Source of the DNA: Physcia stellaris
Taxonomy: Eukaryota > Ascomycota > Lecanoromycetes > Caliciales > Physciaceae
Direction: 5' to 3'
Length of the DNA stretch: 64,000 nucleotides
Assembly (NCBI GenBank): GCA_018902385.1
Contig: JABSSW010000041.1
Location: forward strand, 372,001-436,000
Shown: one piece after another, positions 1 through 13,200 of the stretch
Layout of the letters: every line of letters starts with the position of its first letter
Numbering within the stretch: position 1 is the first letter of the stretch
The notes under the pieces: model-generated
Database searches by the model: none
The model's input: only the letters and a program-made list of their open reading frames with translations
Told to the model about the DNA's origin: nothing
Made by a program: the position numbers and the translations under genes

Positions 1-121
1 TTTAATATTCGTAACAAAAACGTTTTTTCAAATTTTTAATAAACAATGTATTTCATGTTTTTTTTGATTCGTAACGATCAAATTTTTTATCAAATTTGAA
101 AAAATTTTCAATCATAAATTG
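1..121. other. AT-rich hypermutated repeat debris
   Basis: This stretch has almost no CT, AG, CC or GG dinucleotides and matches the debris right of 3387. It is the left part of the host sequence into which the LTR element at 122-3382 inserted. The last five bases (117-121, aattg) recur at 3383-3387 as the target-site duplication. No gene is visible. Confidence 0.7.
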
Positions 122-318
122 TGTTGGAAATACAGTCTCCGCGGGTGTGCTGCAGTCAGGATCCAGTTGGTATAACCTGACGAAAGAAGGACTAGTGCTT
201 CCTTGTTGGGATTAGCGCCTTGGCACCCGCACACTTCTTGTGCTCGCACTCCATGTATGTTACAAGAATAACGAGATTCAAAACAATAGAATGGTAGTCA
301 CCCATGATTCTTTCAATA
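122..318 (+). repeat. 5' LTR of the non-autonomous copia-type element
   Basis: This is a 197-bp terminal repeat beginning TGTTGG. It aligns without gaps to 3186-3382. The exact right end is ambiguous by three bases because ATA after the CA also occurs in the flank; the 5-bp duplication favours ending at 318. Confidence 0.85.
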
Positions 319-578
319 GGTTATGAGAACCGGATTAGCAGCTTTCGCTATACCATCAGGACCAGCTACAGCATGAGCGCACGTAGTACCTAGCCGTCGG
401 GCAGTACAGCAATCGGTTTGCAGTACTCCAGCAGTAACCAACTCCATTGGGAGTATCCAGTCTTGTCAGACCAGAAATCGACCTAGTTGCATTGGCAGCA
501 CTCAGTACTATCCAGTACACCCTCAGTTACATCGGTAACAGTACCTACCTTACGAATTCGCCATCTACCTACCTTACG

Positions 579-1916
579 ATGTCGAAATATCTCGAATCCT
601 ATCACTCAGTCAGAATGACGACTTCTACCTCTCCTACGAAGTCAACAGCCTCTGCGAGTCCCGCATCGTTCACCTCCACCTCTACTTCGGGGCCTGATAT
701 CCTTCCTTGGTCACCTCTTCTATGCACCTGTCTATCCGCGGATGATCCAAGAACCAAGCAAGACCTTCGATCGCTGTATCACGAGCACACGAACTCAAGC
801 CTTACTAGTGTTTCGCGATGCAGTTGGTTCACTCAAGCGAAGAGAGCACAAGAGAGTTACCATTTACGAAAGCATGAGTTGGAGGTCAAGAGCAAACTCA
901 AGCAGGAAGCAAAGGAGTTGGCAAAACAGAAAGAGGAGGCCCGAATAGCTCAGAAGCGAGCAGAGGGATATACGTGCAGGCGTTGCAAGCATTCGGCCAA
1001 ATTCGATAGCAACACCAAGCTCCACGAGCATATCCGTACTCGTCACGCCAAGAAGCCGAAATCGAAGCCTGATTCGCAGCAGTCAATGCCCTCACCTCCT
1101 GCTTCGTCACCTCAATCGATAACCTCCTCACCCCCATCGTCACCGAAACTCTTACCTCTCTCGATGCCCGCACCAGAAATTGTACGCGAGCGTTCAGAGA
1201 GCGTATCACCGAAATCAGTAGCCGAGTCACTAGCTACTCCTTCCGAAACCCCGTCAGACTCCTCGTCGGTTGCAACACCAAGAAAACCGATATCTTGGGC
1301 AGAAATTGCCTCACGACCAGTCGTTGCACCGAAGCCCTCTCGTCTCCCGATTGCGACACCCAAATCGGTGTGTAAACCGTTGGAGAATGCAAGCTTTGCT
1401 TGCCCGCCTACTGCACCGAGGCCCTACCTCACCGTGGACGACCTGTTCCACATGTTCGCTGGGAAGCCGAGCCCATTTGGCCTGCAGCGGCACCAAATGC
1501 GTTCCTTGCCTCCGCGCGGCCCTGGCAAATGCAGTCCCGCAAGCAAATGTGGCCCCATACAAAGCCGCATTACGTCATACTTCCATGCGGCGGCCTCACC
1601 TGCTTCGAAATCGGCCAAATCCGAAGCATCTGGGCCAACACATGCCCGCGGAAGCGTTCCGCGCCAGTTTTCGGTCTCGCGGTGGCCCTCGGCCTCACCT
1701 ACCTCTTTTCCTTCTCGATTTGCTTCGGTGCGCCCCTCTTTCTCGGCATTCTCGCGCCCACCTCCTGTTTGCAGGCATTGCCAAGGGCGTTCTGCCACCT
1801 ATCGGCCTACCGGTTGGGCCATGCCAAATGCCTCCAGAGTTGAGAACAATGGGATACCCAAGGGGATGCGCTATTGGCGTTTCGCTCCTCTCCACCCTAC
1901 TTTGGGGGAGTATTGA
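579..1916 (+). CDS. C2H2-like zinc finger ORF of the non-autonomous LTR element
   Basis: This open frame of about 445 codons starts at the first in-frame ATG (579); the frame is open from 447. The N-terminal third is Ser/Thr-rich. It is followed by a basic, probably helical stretch rich in Lys, Glu and Ala (about 860-965). Then comes a zinc-finger-like motif at about 975-1046: Cys-x2-Cys, Phe, Leu, His-x4-His, with two residues more than usual between the second Cys and the Phe. The rest is Ser/Pro-rich, with a run of Ser-Pro repeats at about 1085-1260, and is probably disordered. It occupies the place of gag in the element and could bind nucleic acid; that is inference. A clearly homologous, decayed version with the same finger lies at about 60936-61313 on the minus strand. 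No known enzymatic domain is present. Confidence 0.6.
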   Translation: MSKYLESYHSVRMTTSTSPTKSTASASPASFTSTSTSGPDILPWSPLLCTCLSADDPRTKQDLRSLYHEHTNSSLTSVSRCSWFTQAKRAQESYHLRKHELEVKSKLKQEAKELAKQKEEARIAQKRAEGYTCRRCKHSAKFDSNTKLHEHIRTRHAKKPKSKPDSQQSMPSPPASSPQSITSSPPSSPKLLPLSMPAPEIVRERSESVSPKSVAESLATPSETPSDSSSVATPRKPISWAEIASRPVVAPKPSRLPIATPKSVCKPLENASFACPPTAPRPYLTVDDLFHMFAGKPSPFGLQRHQMRSLPPRGPGKCSPASKCGPIQSRITSYFHAAASPASKSAKSEASGPTHARGSVPRQFSVSRWPSASPTSFPSRFASVRPSFSAFSRPPPVCRHCQGRSATYRPTGWAMPNASRVENNGIPKGMRYWRFAPLHPTLGEY

Positions 1917-3185
1917 CCTCCTCGGGGTCATTACTTTGGGGGAGTTAGCATGTTGTTTGTTTGTTTTGCCCGCCCACCCCACCCTATTAACCGTTGATCG
2001 GCCATGGCCTGGGGGAGCATAAAAGTTGTTGTTGTTTTAATGGATTTCGATATCCCGCCCCTCCCGCCCAATTTCGGCCTGGGGGAGCTTTAGATTGTTG
2101 TATGCTTTGTTTTATTGTTTAACGAATATGGTAGGGACTTACCTTTGTTGTGGCTTCGTCTTGATCTAACACGACTAATCAATTGCCTCTTTTCCCTACT
2201 ACCCTTGAGGCTTAGTCGCCCGATAAATACGAAGAAAAGAGAAATACAGTGATGACAGTACAGTCTCGAAGGAACGTACGAAGGCACGTACTGACCTACT
2301 GTACAATTGTTAGAATGAAGGAGAAGCACTCTATCAGACAGTATAACTTCGAAAAAATATACTGGCCAAGATGCTCACGTTCAGATAGTACCGCTTCGGG
2401 GGAACGTACTATGCAGTCATTACATCCTCGACCTTGCAAAACAAAAACTCGATCAAGAAGGACAAATAGTGCTGAAGATATCTGACCTTTTCGCATACTA
2501 ATCGACCTGGTTCTCTGACAGGTCTTAGTCAGATCAAGAAAGCTCGATTCTGCACCCTTTGCATCGATGCATGCTCGACGCATTCGATGCATCACCTTCC
2601 TTATCGATTTCTCGACCATCTCCAGCTTCTCGCATCGCATCGGCATACCTTATGGACTTCCTACAGCCAAATTGCATAAATATCGAGCCATTAATGTCGC
2701 AAGAAGTACCTGAAAACCCTGAAATCCACAATGATGCTACCAAATCATGATGTAACCCGCACTCTCGTCAATATCGCACTACTCAGGCAATTGATACTTG
2801 CTCTATGATGTACCTTCCACTCAATTCTAGATACCAGATCCCACATCGATGCAACATTTCATGGAAATGCATATTCAGAACGTCGCAATCCTTCAGATGC
2901 TCGATCGCACGCCTTACAATTCGACCTTACGTCATATCTGAAGCCAATACGAATATCGGACCTCGATTCGTTCGTTTCTGCAATCTCCACATCGATGCAT
3001 GACCTCGGTCAAGACATACCACGTTGAGAAAGCTTGATCGAAAACTCCAGGCAATACATCGCTGAGGAAATCAAAATCTACATCGCTGAGAAAGCTCCAG
3101 AACTCGTCGCGCTGGGGAGCTTGCACGAAAACTCCAAGCTCGATAAAATACAGAGCAGGTGACACCAGCGATTGCTGTGAAAAAG

Positions 3186-3382
3186 TGTTGGAAATACAGC
3201 CTCCGCGAATGTGCTGCAGTCAGAATCCAGTTGATATAACCTGACGAAAGAAGAATTAATGCTTCCTTGTTGGGATTAGCGCCTTGACACCCGCACACTT
3301 CTTGTGCTCGCACTTCATGTATGTTACAAGAATAACGAGATTCAAAGCAATAGAATGATAGTCACCCATGATTCTTTCAATA
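3186..3382 (+). repeat. 3' LTR of the non-autonomous copia-type element
   Basis: This is the partner of 122-318, with 185 of 197 positions identical. It is followed by the target duplication aattg at 3383-3387. Confidence 0.85.
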
Positions 3383-5189
3383 AATTGAATTTTTTTGAAA
3401 TTTTTGTTAATAATTTTCTTCGAAATTCGATTGATTTTCTGTTAATAAAAAAATTCATTTTTTTTTTCAAAATTTTTTTTTTATTATGTATTTGCATCGA
3501 GATTTTTTGATAAATGTTTACGACAAAAAAATTAAAAACGAAAATTTTTTTTTCAAACGATGATTTTGTTGATTATTTTTGATAATTTTCGATTATTTAT
3601 ATTTACGTTTTTTAAAATTTGATTTTCGTCGTATTTTTAATCGAATTTTTCATTTTATGTTCGAATTTTTGTCGATAAACGATTTTTTCGTTTTTATTAT
3701 GTTCAATTTTCATTCATATCGTAAATAAATGATTTATAATAAAAAATTTAAAAAACATTTTTTTGTTTCGTCATTCATTTTTTTTTTCGAATTTATTTTT
3801 GTCGTTAAAATGTTTTTCGAAACAAATTTACGTCGAATTTTTTTATGACAAAAAATTTTGATATAATAATGTAATTTGTCGATATTTTAATTTTTTGATA
3901 ATAATTTACGTAATTAATTTTATCGTTTTTTATTTTTAATAACGTTTTTGTCAATTTTTTTTTGATTTTTTATTTTTCGATTATATATTGTCGTTTTTCA
4001 TTTTGACGTCGACATCATTTTTTTCGATTTTTTTTGATTTTGTTGAATAATTATTTTCGTTCGTTTTACGTTTCAATGTCGTGAAAAAAACATGATTTTT
4101 TTTTAATTTGCGTTTTTTTTTCAAATTTATTTTTATCATTAAATTAGTTTTTTCGTTTTACATTTTTTTTTCAGTTTTTTTTACGATTTGTCGAAAAATT
4201 TTTTCAATTTTTTTTTTTTTTTTCGTATTTCAAATTAATAAACGTTTCGATATTAACATTTTGCGTTAACGCGATGTTCATTTCAATTTCGTATATTTTT
4301 TTTCGATTTTTTTTTTTCGAAATCAAATATTTTCATTTTTTTGTAATTTTTTGCAATCGCGTTTTTAATTCAATATTCGTCAAATTCGTACAAATCGATT
4401 GCGATCATGTGAATTTTTCAATCACGATTTTTTTAAAATTATCGAATAAATCGTTTTTTTTGACATAATTCAAATTTATATCACACGATTAATTTTTGTC
4501 GTGACGATTTTCAATTTGATATATTTCGAAAAACGAATTTTATTTTCGTTTATTATGATTATTATTATAAATTTTTTTCGAATATGTGATTTCGTTTATT
4601 GCGTAAAAATTCGTTCAAAAATGAAATTTAACGTAAAATTCGAATCGACAAACATTTTTTGATATTTCAAATATTAAACAATGATTTGCGAAATCTGATT
4701 ATTGTTTGAATATAAAAATTTTTCATTAAAAAATTCGTTAATGAAATTTGAAATAAAACGAAATTAATGAAACGACGATAAAATTTTTGAAATCGTTTGT
4801 TGAATTTTTTTGCGAAACGTTTCATGCGTTTGTAAAGATTTTTAATTTCATTATATGTCGACGTAATGAATTTGATCGAAACACATTGTTTTTTGTCATT
4901 TTATAAACATGATTGATTTTTTTTATTTGTTTTGCAAATTGTACATTTTTTTTGCTTTTTGTCGTAAAAAATCTTTTTTTTTTCGATTGAAATTTGATTG
5001 TAATTTTATTGCGTTTGTCAATTGTGTTTTTGTTCGCGAAATTATAATTAATAATTGTTTCAATTCAATATTAATGTTGATATTTTTTATTCAATCATTG
5101 AAATCAAACATTTTTTCGTTTGTTTTTACAATTTTTATGAATTGTATTTGCGCTTTATTTTTTGTTGTTCGTTTTTGTTGAATTTTTTA

Positions 5190-6130
5190 TATAAACGAAA
5201 TCAATGAAACAAATGACGCATTCGAATTATTTCGTATCGTTTTCGAATTCGATGATTTATTTTTCATAATTTTATTGTTAAAATCGAATTTTTTCGAATT
5301 TGTAAAAAATTTCGATGTTTGATTTTGTTGAAATCGATTATTGTTAAAATTTTTCGTGCGACGAAACATTTTGATTTTGAATTTTTTAAATTCATTATTT
5401 TTTTCAAAATGAAATTTTAATCAATTTCGTATTCGATCGCATTTTTTTTAACGATCAACATTTTTTTTGTTTTCACAAAATTCGCATTGATTGTTTTGAT
5501 TCAAATACATTTGTTTATCGTTTAAATTTCATTCGTCGATCATTTTTTGTCATTTTGAAATATCATGAATGTTTGTTGAACAACAATCGTGTTCGATTAT
5601 CGAAATTTTTGTCGTACGAAATTTTTTTGAAAATGATGTTTGTTGTGTTGTCGATCGTTTTTTCTTTTCATTTTTTCGAAACAAACGATTTTTATTTTTT
5701 TTAAACGTTTGAAAATGAAAACATTATTTGAAAAAATGTTCGATTTTTTACAATTATAACAAATAAAAAAATTGACATTGTTGAACGACGTTGCAAATAA
5801 TGCAATTGCAAACGTGTAATACAAAAAATATTGTAAATTTTTTTTGAAATTTTTTTTTTGTTGTTTTTATATTTTTGATTTTGATATTTTTGTTGATTAT
5901 TTCGATTTTGATTGTTTTAATTTTGATTTTTTTAATTGTATTTTTGTTTTTTTTGATTGAATGTATCATTACGATAAAAAACAAAAATATTTTCGACATT
6001 TGTTTGTTTTTCAAATTGACGTTTTTTGAATGATGTTGAAACGTTGAAATCGACAAATTGACGAATAAAAATCGAAATGATTTTGTTGTTTTGATTTAAA
6101 ATAATTGTAAACATACGATTTGTTGAATTC
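5190..6130 (-). mobile_element. Gag-like fossil with zinc-knuckle remnant
   Basis: Minus-strand frames across this stretch are basic and Asn/Lys-rich. They include a remnant resembling a retroelement CCHC knuckle (a CYNC motif followed by an Asn/Phe-rich spacer) at about 5700-5765. The element is badly broken and its ends are not visible. Its position between other LTR elements fits an older LTR retrotransposon, but I cannot assign a superfamily. Confidence 0.35.
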
Positions 6131-6764
6131 ATTTTTCGTTATAATTTCGTTATCGAATTTTTTTTGTTTTGATTTTCGATAATATTTTTGATTAATTTGA
6201 ATATAATTTCAAAATCGTACGTCGAATTTTTTTTTTGTGCAATTATTTTTTTTAACGATTTTTTTTGTCATGTCATCGTTCAATTTCGAAATTATTTTGT
6301 ATAACATTTGATTTTGTATTTTTTTGAAAAATATTCGTTGAATTTTTTTCGTTTTTTCAACATATTCATTCAACGATTTTTTTAATTGTTTAAAATTATA
6401 TAATGCATTTAACGTCGATTCGTATTCATTTTTTTTTTTTTAAAAATTTCTTTGCGAAATTTCTTTTAAAAATATTTTAATTTTTTATCAGAATATTTTT
6501 CTGATCATTAATTTATTTGATTGCGTTTTTTTTAATTTTGAATATCACGATGTAACATTGAAAATTTTTTTTGTTTTTCGTATTTAATTGTGATTGAATC
6601 AAATATTGAATTTCGATGAATCGTAATCATGAAAAAAAATTTTTCGAAAAATATTCGTGAAAGTTCGAAATTTGTATAATTTTCGAAAACATTTTTTTGA
6701 TAATCAATTACGACAAACGTTTTTAACGTATTGATATTTTTGAAAATATAATAAAATATCCATT

Positions 6765-7560
6765 AAAATCGCTTAACGCGAATGATCGACCGGGAAGAAT
6801 TCTGGTCAATCCTGCGTCCGTATTCGTTAAAGCCGATAACTCCCACCAATTGAGAATTCAAGTTCTCAATCGGGGCATACGCCAAGACCACCTCAAAACG
6901 CTTCAATAATCTGCAATTACTTCGCATTTTGCACACCAAGCAACAACCACATATGATTTTCATGTATCCAGTCAAAGTTGTAGAACAGAATCAGCGCATT
7001 CCAACGCTGCAAAAATAATAGAAATCGACTCATTATCGCAATAGTTCTGACGCTTCGAAGACTTCGTCGTTGTCAAATCGCCAATTGAGGTGCCTGCGGA
7101 AGTGTTTCCGCTCAATTCTTCGAAGCCTGTACAGTTACTTCGCATCTTGCATCTCAATCAACAACCTCATATGATTTTCGCGTATCTAGCCAAGATTATA
7201 GAACAGAATAAGCGCATTTCAACGCTTCAAGAATTGTACAAATCGGTTCATTATCGCAATAGTTCTGGGGGTTCGAAGATTACGCCGCTGCCAAATTTGT
7301 GCCTGCGAAGGTGTGTTGCGCCCGATTCTCGGCGATGCCTGCAGCGTTTCAATGCGATTTCGATCATAACTCAATGCGCACTCGATGGATATTCGATATT
7401 ATTGATTATTTGAATAGAGCTCATAATGAGCTTCAAAATGAGCCTTCGTTTGTATATTTTACTTACTGGGTGTAAATTTTATTAAGATGCGAAGTCGCTG
7501 ACATCGCAAAGCAATTGCGGGATGTCGATCTTCGCAATCTTATCAGATTCAAACCTAACC
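6765..7560. repeat. Tandem-repeat island that escaped hypermutation
   Basis: This stretch keeps ordinary composition, with many CT, AG, CC and GG, between two fully mutated flanks. It contains about two and a half tandem units of roughly 210-218 bp. The phrase acttcgcat recurs at 6919 and 7137, and gtgcctgcg at 7090 and 7299; the sequence between them is similar. A short open frame on the plus strand (to 7413) has no recognisable product. The units are diverged, so the array is not brand new. Confidence 0.65.
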
Positions 7561-7792
7561 CTGAAGTTCTGCATGGAATTTTTTTGAAAAAATTCACGGG
7601 CAAACTTGTTTTTGAAAATAATAAATTGTTTCGTAAAATGTTGTGAAAATATTTTTACAAAAATCGTTTTACGATAAAAATAAAAATTTTTTCGTTGAAA
7701 TTGTTTAGAAAATGAAATCAATTCGTCGATGAAAATGAAAATTCGATTTTTTGATTTTGAAAATTCAATAAAAATAACGAAATTGTTTATCG

Positions 7793-8016
7793 TATCATGA
7801 ATCGTGTTTGAATAAACGTAATATTAATTATTTAAACGAAAACAATAAATTTGCAAAAACAAATAAATACAAAATATTAAAATTGCAAACAATGTGCGAC
7901 GTCAAGTTTTAAATCACGTTAATTTCAACGTAAAATTAAAACATAATTCGTTGTTCGATCACATATTATATCAATTATCTATTTGTCAGATTTATTTGTC
8001 AAACATGTTCGTAACA
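7793..8016 (-). repeat. 3' LTR of the outer gypsy fossil
   Basis: A 224-bp repeat that matches 20920-21143 with about 14 differences. On the minus strand it starts TGTTACGA. It is flanked on the left by the duplication tatcg. Confidence 0.85.
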
Positions 8017-9931
8017 TTATTTTTTTTTTTCGCGAACGTCGTCTCGACGATTCGTTGTTATTTCGAAATTAAAAAATTTTGTTGAAAATTTTGTCGATTG
8101 ATTTGAATGTTTGCAAAATTCAAAAATTTTACGATTATTATTTTTCATTTTCAGATGTTTCGTTATTGTTTCAAAATTCGATAAAATTTGACAATAATTT
8201 TTGAAAATGTTTTTGACACGATTCAATTTTTCATACGACGTAAATTTTGATTGTAAATAATATCGAAACGATAACGAAAATTAGAAATTGCGAAAACGTT
8301 GCGAAAATAAAATCGAAATAAATATATTGAATTCGAAATTTTCAAATTTTAATCGAATGTAATTTCGATTAATGTCAACATGACGATTTTTTTTCGAAAA
8401 CGACGACGATTCGTTGAAAAATTTGATTCGTTAACAACGTTTTGAAAAATTGAAATTAACGTTTTGAACGATTTTGAATTTACAATCGTAAAATGAATGC
8501 GATGAAAATCGTTCATCATGTCGCGAATATTATCAAATTTTGAATTGTCGACATAATATCATGTTCGATTATACGATCAATTCGATCAATTAACACGATA
8601 TTGAAAACGATTGTAATGATATCGAAATTTCAAAATATCGTTCATTTTTCATTCGAAATTTTCGTTGATTATGACAAAATCAAAAAATTCATTGATTTGA
8701 TTTTCGAATAAATCACGAAAATTTTTGCGCAAAAATCAACAATGAAACACATCGTAAATATGCATGATTTTAAACAATTCGAATCGATATAAATTGTTCA
8801 TACGTTATAATATTTTGTAAAAATTTAATTTTTTGTCATCGAATTTGTTAAACGATTTGATCGTTTTGATATTTCGTCGATCGAAAAAAACGAAATTTTT
8901 TTCGACGTATTTTACGATTTTTCGATGTTTGTTGATTTGAATTGTTATACGTTTTTGAATCATTTTTGCATGATTTCGTACGTAATTGAAAATACTTTGC
9001 ATTGTGTCGATAATATTTTTTGTTTTGATAATCAAAAATCGTTTTTTCGTTGTAACATACGAAATAAAATTTAATAAAAAATTTATACGAAAATGAAAAT
9101 CTTTATTGATGAAAAATGAAAATAATTTTGTTATTGCAAATATTGCGTTGTTGTTTGCAAATTCGATTATGAACAATTAAACGTTTCAATCGTTTTGCAT
9201 GTAATTGCAATATTGTCGTCATTGTTTTTCGATATTTTGATTGATTTTTTCGATTTGTTCATCGATTTTTGAATGAAAAACAATGAAAAATTTACATTTG
9301 ATGTCGAGAATTCGACAAAATATTTGTCAAACGAACGATATGAATTGAAAATCTCGATCAAACGTTATCGAAAAAAATAATTCATGTGTACGAAATACGT
9401 AATTGATGAATATTTTGATCGTAATTTCAACATTGATATTTTCGTCGTCGACGATACAAAACACGTAATAACGTTTTTTGTTAAATTTGTCAATTATCGT
9501 GCATATGATATTATGATCGTGAACGTCAAACAATTCGATAATAAAATTCATTGATATGTCGATTCAACGTTGCAAAAATATAATCAAATAAATAAATAAA
9601 TCGTTTTTGCGATTTTTGAAAATTTTCGTGCGTTAATATTCATAACAATTACGCACGTATCGACAAATCGTTTTACGCATGTTAAATCAATAATAATCGC
9701 GACGTATAAAATTTTTCATGCGATTAAAATCTGAATGTTTCGAAACAGAAAATTCATGAATTTTTTTGAAAAAATCAACAAGTAAAAAAACATCGACGAA
9801 CATTTAAAATCGATTTTTTCGATACAAAACGTCGTTTTTTTCAATGCAATTTCGTAAATCAATTTCATTCATTGAAATGAAATTTTGTTCGATAATTTCA
9901 CGATAAATCGTGCAATCATCGTCAATTTTGT

Positions 9932-10251
9932 TGTAAGAAATAAGAATTCAGAATCTTCGAAAATGCGATTCGCATTTCGTCAAGCAATTCGATTATCGAA
10001 ATTCGAATGACTTCGAAGAAAATCAATCTCAATCATTTTACAACTCGATCAACGATAAACTCAACAAACTCATATTGTCAGTCGAAGTCGCCCGAATTCG
10101 TACGATTGAATAAATAAAATGTGAATAAAAAGCAATTGCAAAACGTAGTCTGTTCTGTAACGATTAATGAATCAATATATTACATTTCAAGCTATACATC
10201 TCTGATGTCAATAATTCATTAGACTATACTATTTCTAATACGAATCTTACA
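9932..10251 (+). repeat. 5' LTR of the nested chromovirus
   Basis: A 320-bp repeat paired with 16252-16571. The left flank carries the duplication tttgt. Confidence 0.88.
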
Positions 10252-13200
10252 TTCTAATCGCTATCATACTTCAGAATGATGTCACTCGTGTATACTTAAC
10301 AGAATACAATTTTGTTGTCTCGCATACATCATGTCGAACTCTGATAATGATTTGCTTTTTGAATTTGTCGAGAATGCTGACGTATCTCTTTGATTGATCT
10401 ATTACAAACAACAAGTCGAAAAAAATCATAAAAAAGAAATCAAACTGCAAGCTCGAAATATTGAACGTTCGAAATCTGTAATTTCTACTTCATTTGTCTC
10501 TATTTCATTTACTTCTGTTTCTGATTCTGTTTGAAAGTTTTTCGTCATGAAGATTATCGAGACGACATCGAATCAATATGAAAAAAAGAACTACAAGAAG
10601 TGAAAAAGATATTGCAAACAAATGAAAAATCAATTCACGCAAAACAACGTGAATCACATAATTCAATTTTCGAATTTAGTCAAGATCGCATACGCTGATA
10701 TTTATCTTAAATCAAATAGCAATGCGAACAAATTTTGAAACGCAAAAATCGATTCTCATTCAAACAAACAATACATCTGAAACGAATTCAAAATTTTTTT
10801 GAAAAGCGACATCGAACGAGCAATCACGTTGCAACAAAATCTCTTGAAAAAATATCGCAAGCACAAACAAAATCACAATCAATCGATTAAAAATTACAAT
10901 GTCGAACGAATAAATATGTTTGCTGAATTGAAATTCGAGTTCAAGCTCACGAAAGCGATGAAATTCAATGATTTTCGTGACGAATTACGTCTGAAACTTC
11001 GCTGCATGCTTCTTAAAAAAAAAAAAATTTTCACAAAGACGAAATTGTTTGAACGACTCAAGCGTATGAAAAACGCTCAAATTCTGAAAAAAGAACTCAA
11101 AAACTTCAAAAAACGTAAAATTTCGTTCGATATTGACAGCTCTGAAAACGAGAACGAAAAGTTCAAAATTGCGAAATTCAAAAATAAGAAAATCAAAAAT
11201 ATTAAAATCAATTCGAATCACGAATCAATCAAGTCGAAAAATATTCGAATGTATCGTTGATTCGTCAACGAATTCAAAAAAATTCAAGACAAAAATAACT
11301 GTATAAATTGTGACAAATCAAATCATCAAATCGAAATCTATACAAACAAAAAAAACAAAATCATTTCCGCTGATCAAATTCTTGAGCAATCAAAAAACTA
11401 ATCGACTTGATGATTTTCGCTCAAGTCGTTAAAAAGAAGAAATTTTCGAACTTCGATTTCGATACGTCGTTTTTCTCAAACATGAGCAAAAATCATGCTA
11501 ACAAGAAAAAAAAACGACGCAAAAAATTTAAAAAACTTTGATTCGTAAATGCGTCAAAGTCAAAATTAACATACAAAACGAAAACAAAATTTGAAACGAA
11601 TCGAAAGCAATACTCGATACAGAGACGAAAATTAATTGATAAGTCATGTCTATGCGAAAAAGTTGAATTTTCGTCGTTCTGAAATTCTAAACTGTGATAC
11701 AATAACAATTGACAATCATCGTTTGAAAACGTATGACGTTTATTTCGTACAATTCGAAATGTCAAACGTCAAAAGAACTAATCGCTTCTTCGAAAAATCG
11801 TTTCTGATCGTGAATTTGAACTGAAATTTAACGTTAAACATGTTCTGAATACAATTTTCGAAAATCAAAGTGAATTGAAACGACGACAATATCAAAACTT
11901 GACGTTGCAAAAAGAAACATCTCATTCTCATCACATGTCGTATCGAGAACATCGAATCAAAACAACTGATCATAAACGTCATCGATAACGAAGTCGAGAC
12001 GTATTTCATGTTCGTACGAATGTATACTGACAAGCAATTCGACATGCATGAAATGCATGTTTCAAAACGAATTCAAATAAAATTTGTTTTGTTTGAAATG
12101 AAAAAAAAACTCGATGTCAAAATCACTCTTCTCGATATCTTGAAAACGTATGAAAAATTCGATAGCGAAAATAAAATCTACGAATTATCGAATCATGATT
12201 CAAACGATCATGCTATTGATTTGAAAAAAAACAAAAAATCGTCGCATGAATCAATTTATTTTTATTCGAAAATGAATTTCGAATATTACGTGTTTACATC
12301 GAAAAACATTTAATTAACGATTTCATTCGATTTTCACAATCTTTTGCAAAAACGCTCATTTTGTTCGTCAAAAAAAAAAACGATAATTTACGATTATGCG
12401 TGAACTACAAAAATCTTAATGTTTTCACGATAAAAAATAAATATTCTCTATCGTTAATCGATGAAAATCTAAATAAACTCAACAAAATCGTCAAGTATAT
12501 CAATATTGACTTGACTGCTGTTTATTATCGATTGCGTATCAAGCATGAAAACGAATAAAAAACAATTTTTCGTACTCGATATGATCATTTCGAATATAAC
12601 GTATTTCTCTTCGATTTCACTAACGCTTCGACGACGTTTCAAAGTTTCATCAATAGAATTCTAGCGATTCGTCTCGATATTAACGTCATTGTATATCTGA
12701 ATGATATAGTAATTTACTCGATGAACGTCGAAATTCATGTCGACGATGTCAAATAAATTTTTGATCATTTTAAGAAAAATAAGCTATACATTGTCTTTGA
12801 GAAATGCAAATGATTCGTTGACGAAATAGATTTTCTTGAGTTCGTCGTTTTTTCTCAAGAAATGAAAATGCAAAACAAAAAGATCGAAGCTATTCAACAA
12901 TGATCAATATTTCGCAACATATTCGACATCATGCAATTTCTCGACATCGCTAATTTTTATCGACGATTCATTAAACATTTCAATAAAATTGCTGAATTTC
13001 TGATCGTCATGTTAAAGAAATCACAAAAACTTCGAAAAAATATTCGTAAACGCAAACGAAATCAAAATCGAAATCGCAACAAATCATCGAATATTCACAT
13101 CTTCTTGATCAACGAGACATTGAAAGTTTTCAAACAATTTCGCAAAACATTTATCGAAACATCAATCTTACGTCATTTCGATTTCGAGCGTGTTATTCGA

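Larger units (their letters stand above)
122..3382 (+). mobile_element. Non-autonomous copia-type LTR element (looks largely whole)
   Basis: A 197-bp direct repeat at 122-318 returns at 3186-3382. It starts TGTTGG and ends TTTCAATA, and the whole is flanked by the 5-bp duplication aattg (117-121 and 3383-3387). Directly after the left LTR is GGTTATGAGAACC, which resembles the half-tRNA primer site used by copia-type elements. The internal part is only about 2.9 kb and has no protease, integrase or reverse transcriptase I can recognise, so it must rely on a partner. It carries one long ORF with a C2H2-like finger. The LTRs differ at only 12 positions, all hypermutation-type transitions, so the insertion is recent. 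A strongly decayed copy lies at 58805-62190 in the opposite orientation. Confidence 0.85.
3388..7787. other. AT-rich hypermutated block with decayed retroelement remains
   Basis: Very AT-rich DNA nearly free of CT, AG, CC and GG. Short frames on both strands translate to proteins almost without Gly or Pro, as expected from composition alone, so they are not genes. A gag-like zinc-knuckle remnant is visible on the minus strand at about 5190-6130. A much less mutated tandem-repeat island lies at 6765-7560. No host gene is visible. Confidence 0.7.

Noticed and set aside
1270-2022. A second long plus-strand frame overlapping the zinc-finger ORF
   Set aside because: It is a different register of the same GC-richer DNA, has no domain and is not mirrored in the second element copy.
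3304-6132. Many short open frames in the left AT-rich block as genes
   Set aside because: They lack Gly and Pro, sit on both strands, and follow from base composition; no domain apart from a gag-like remnant.
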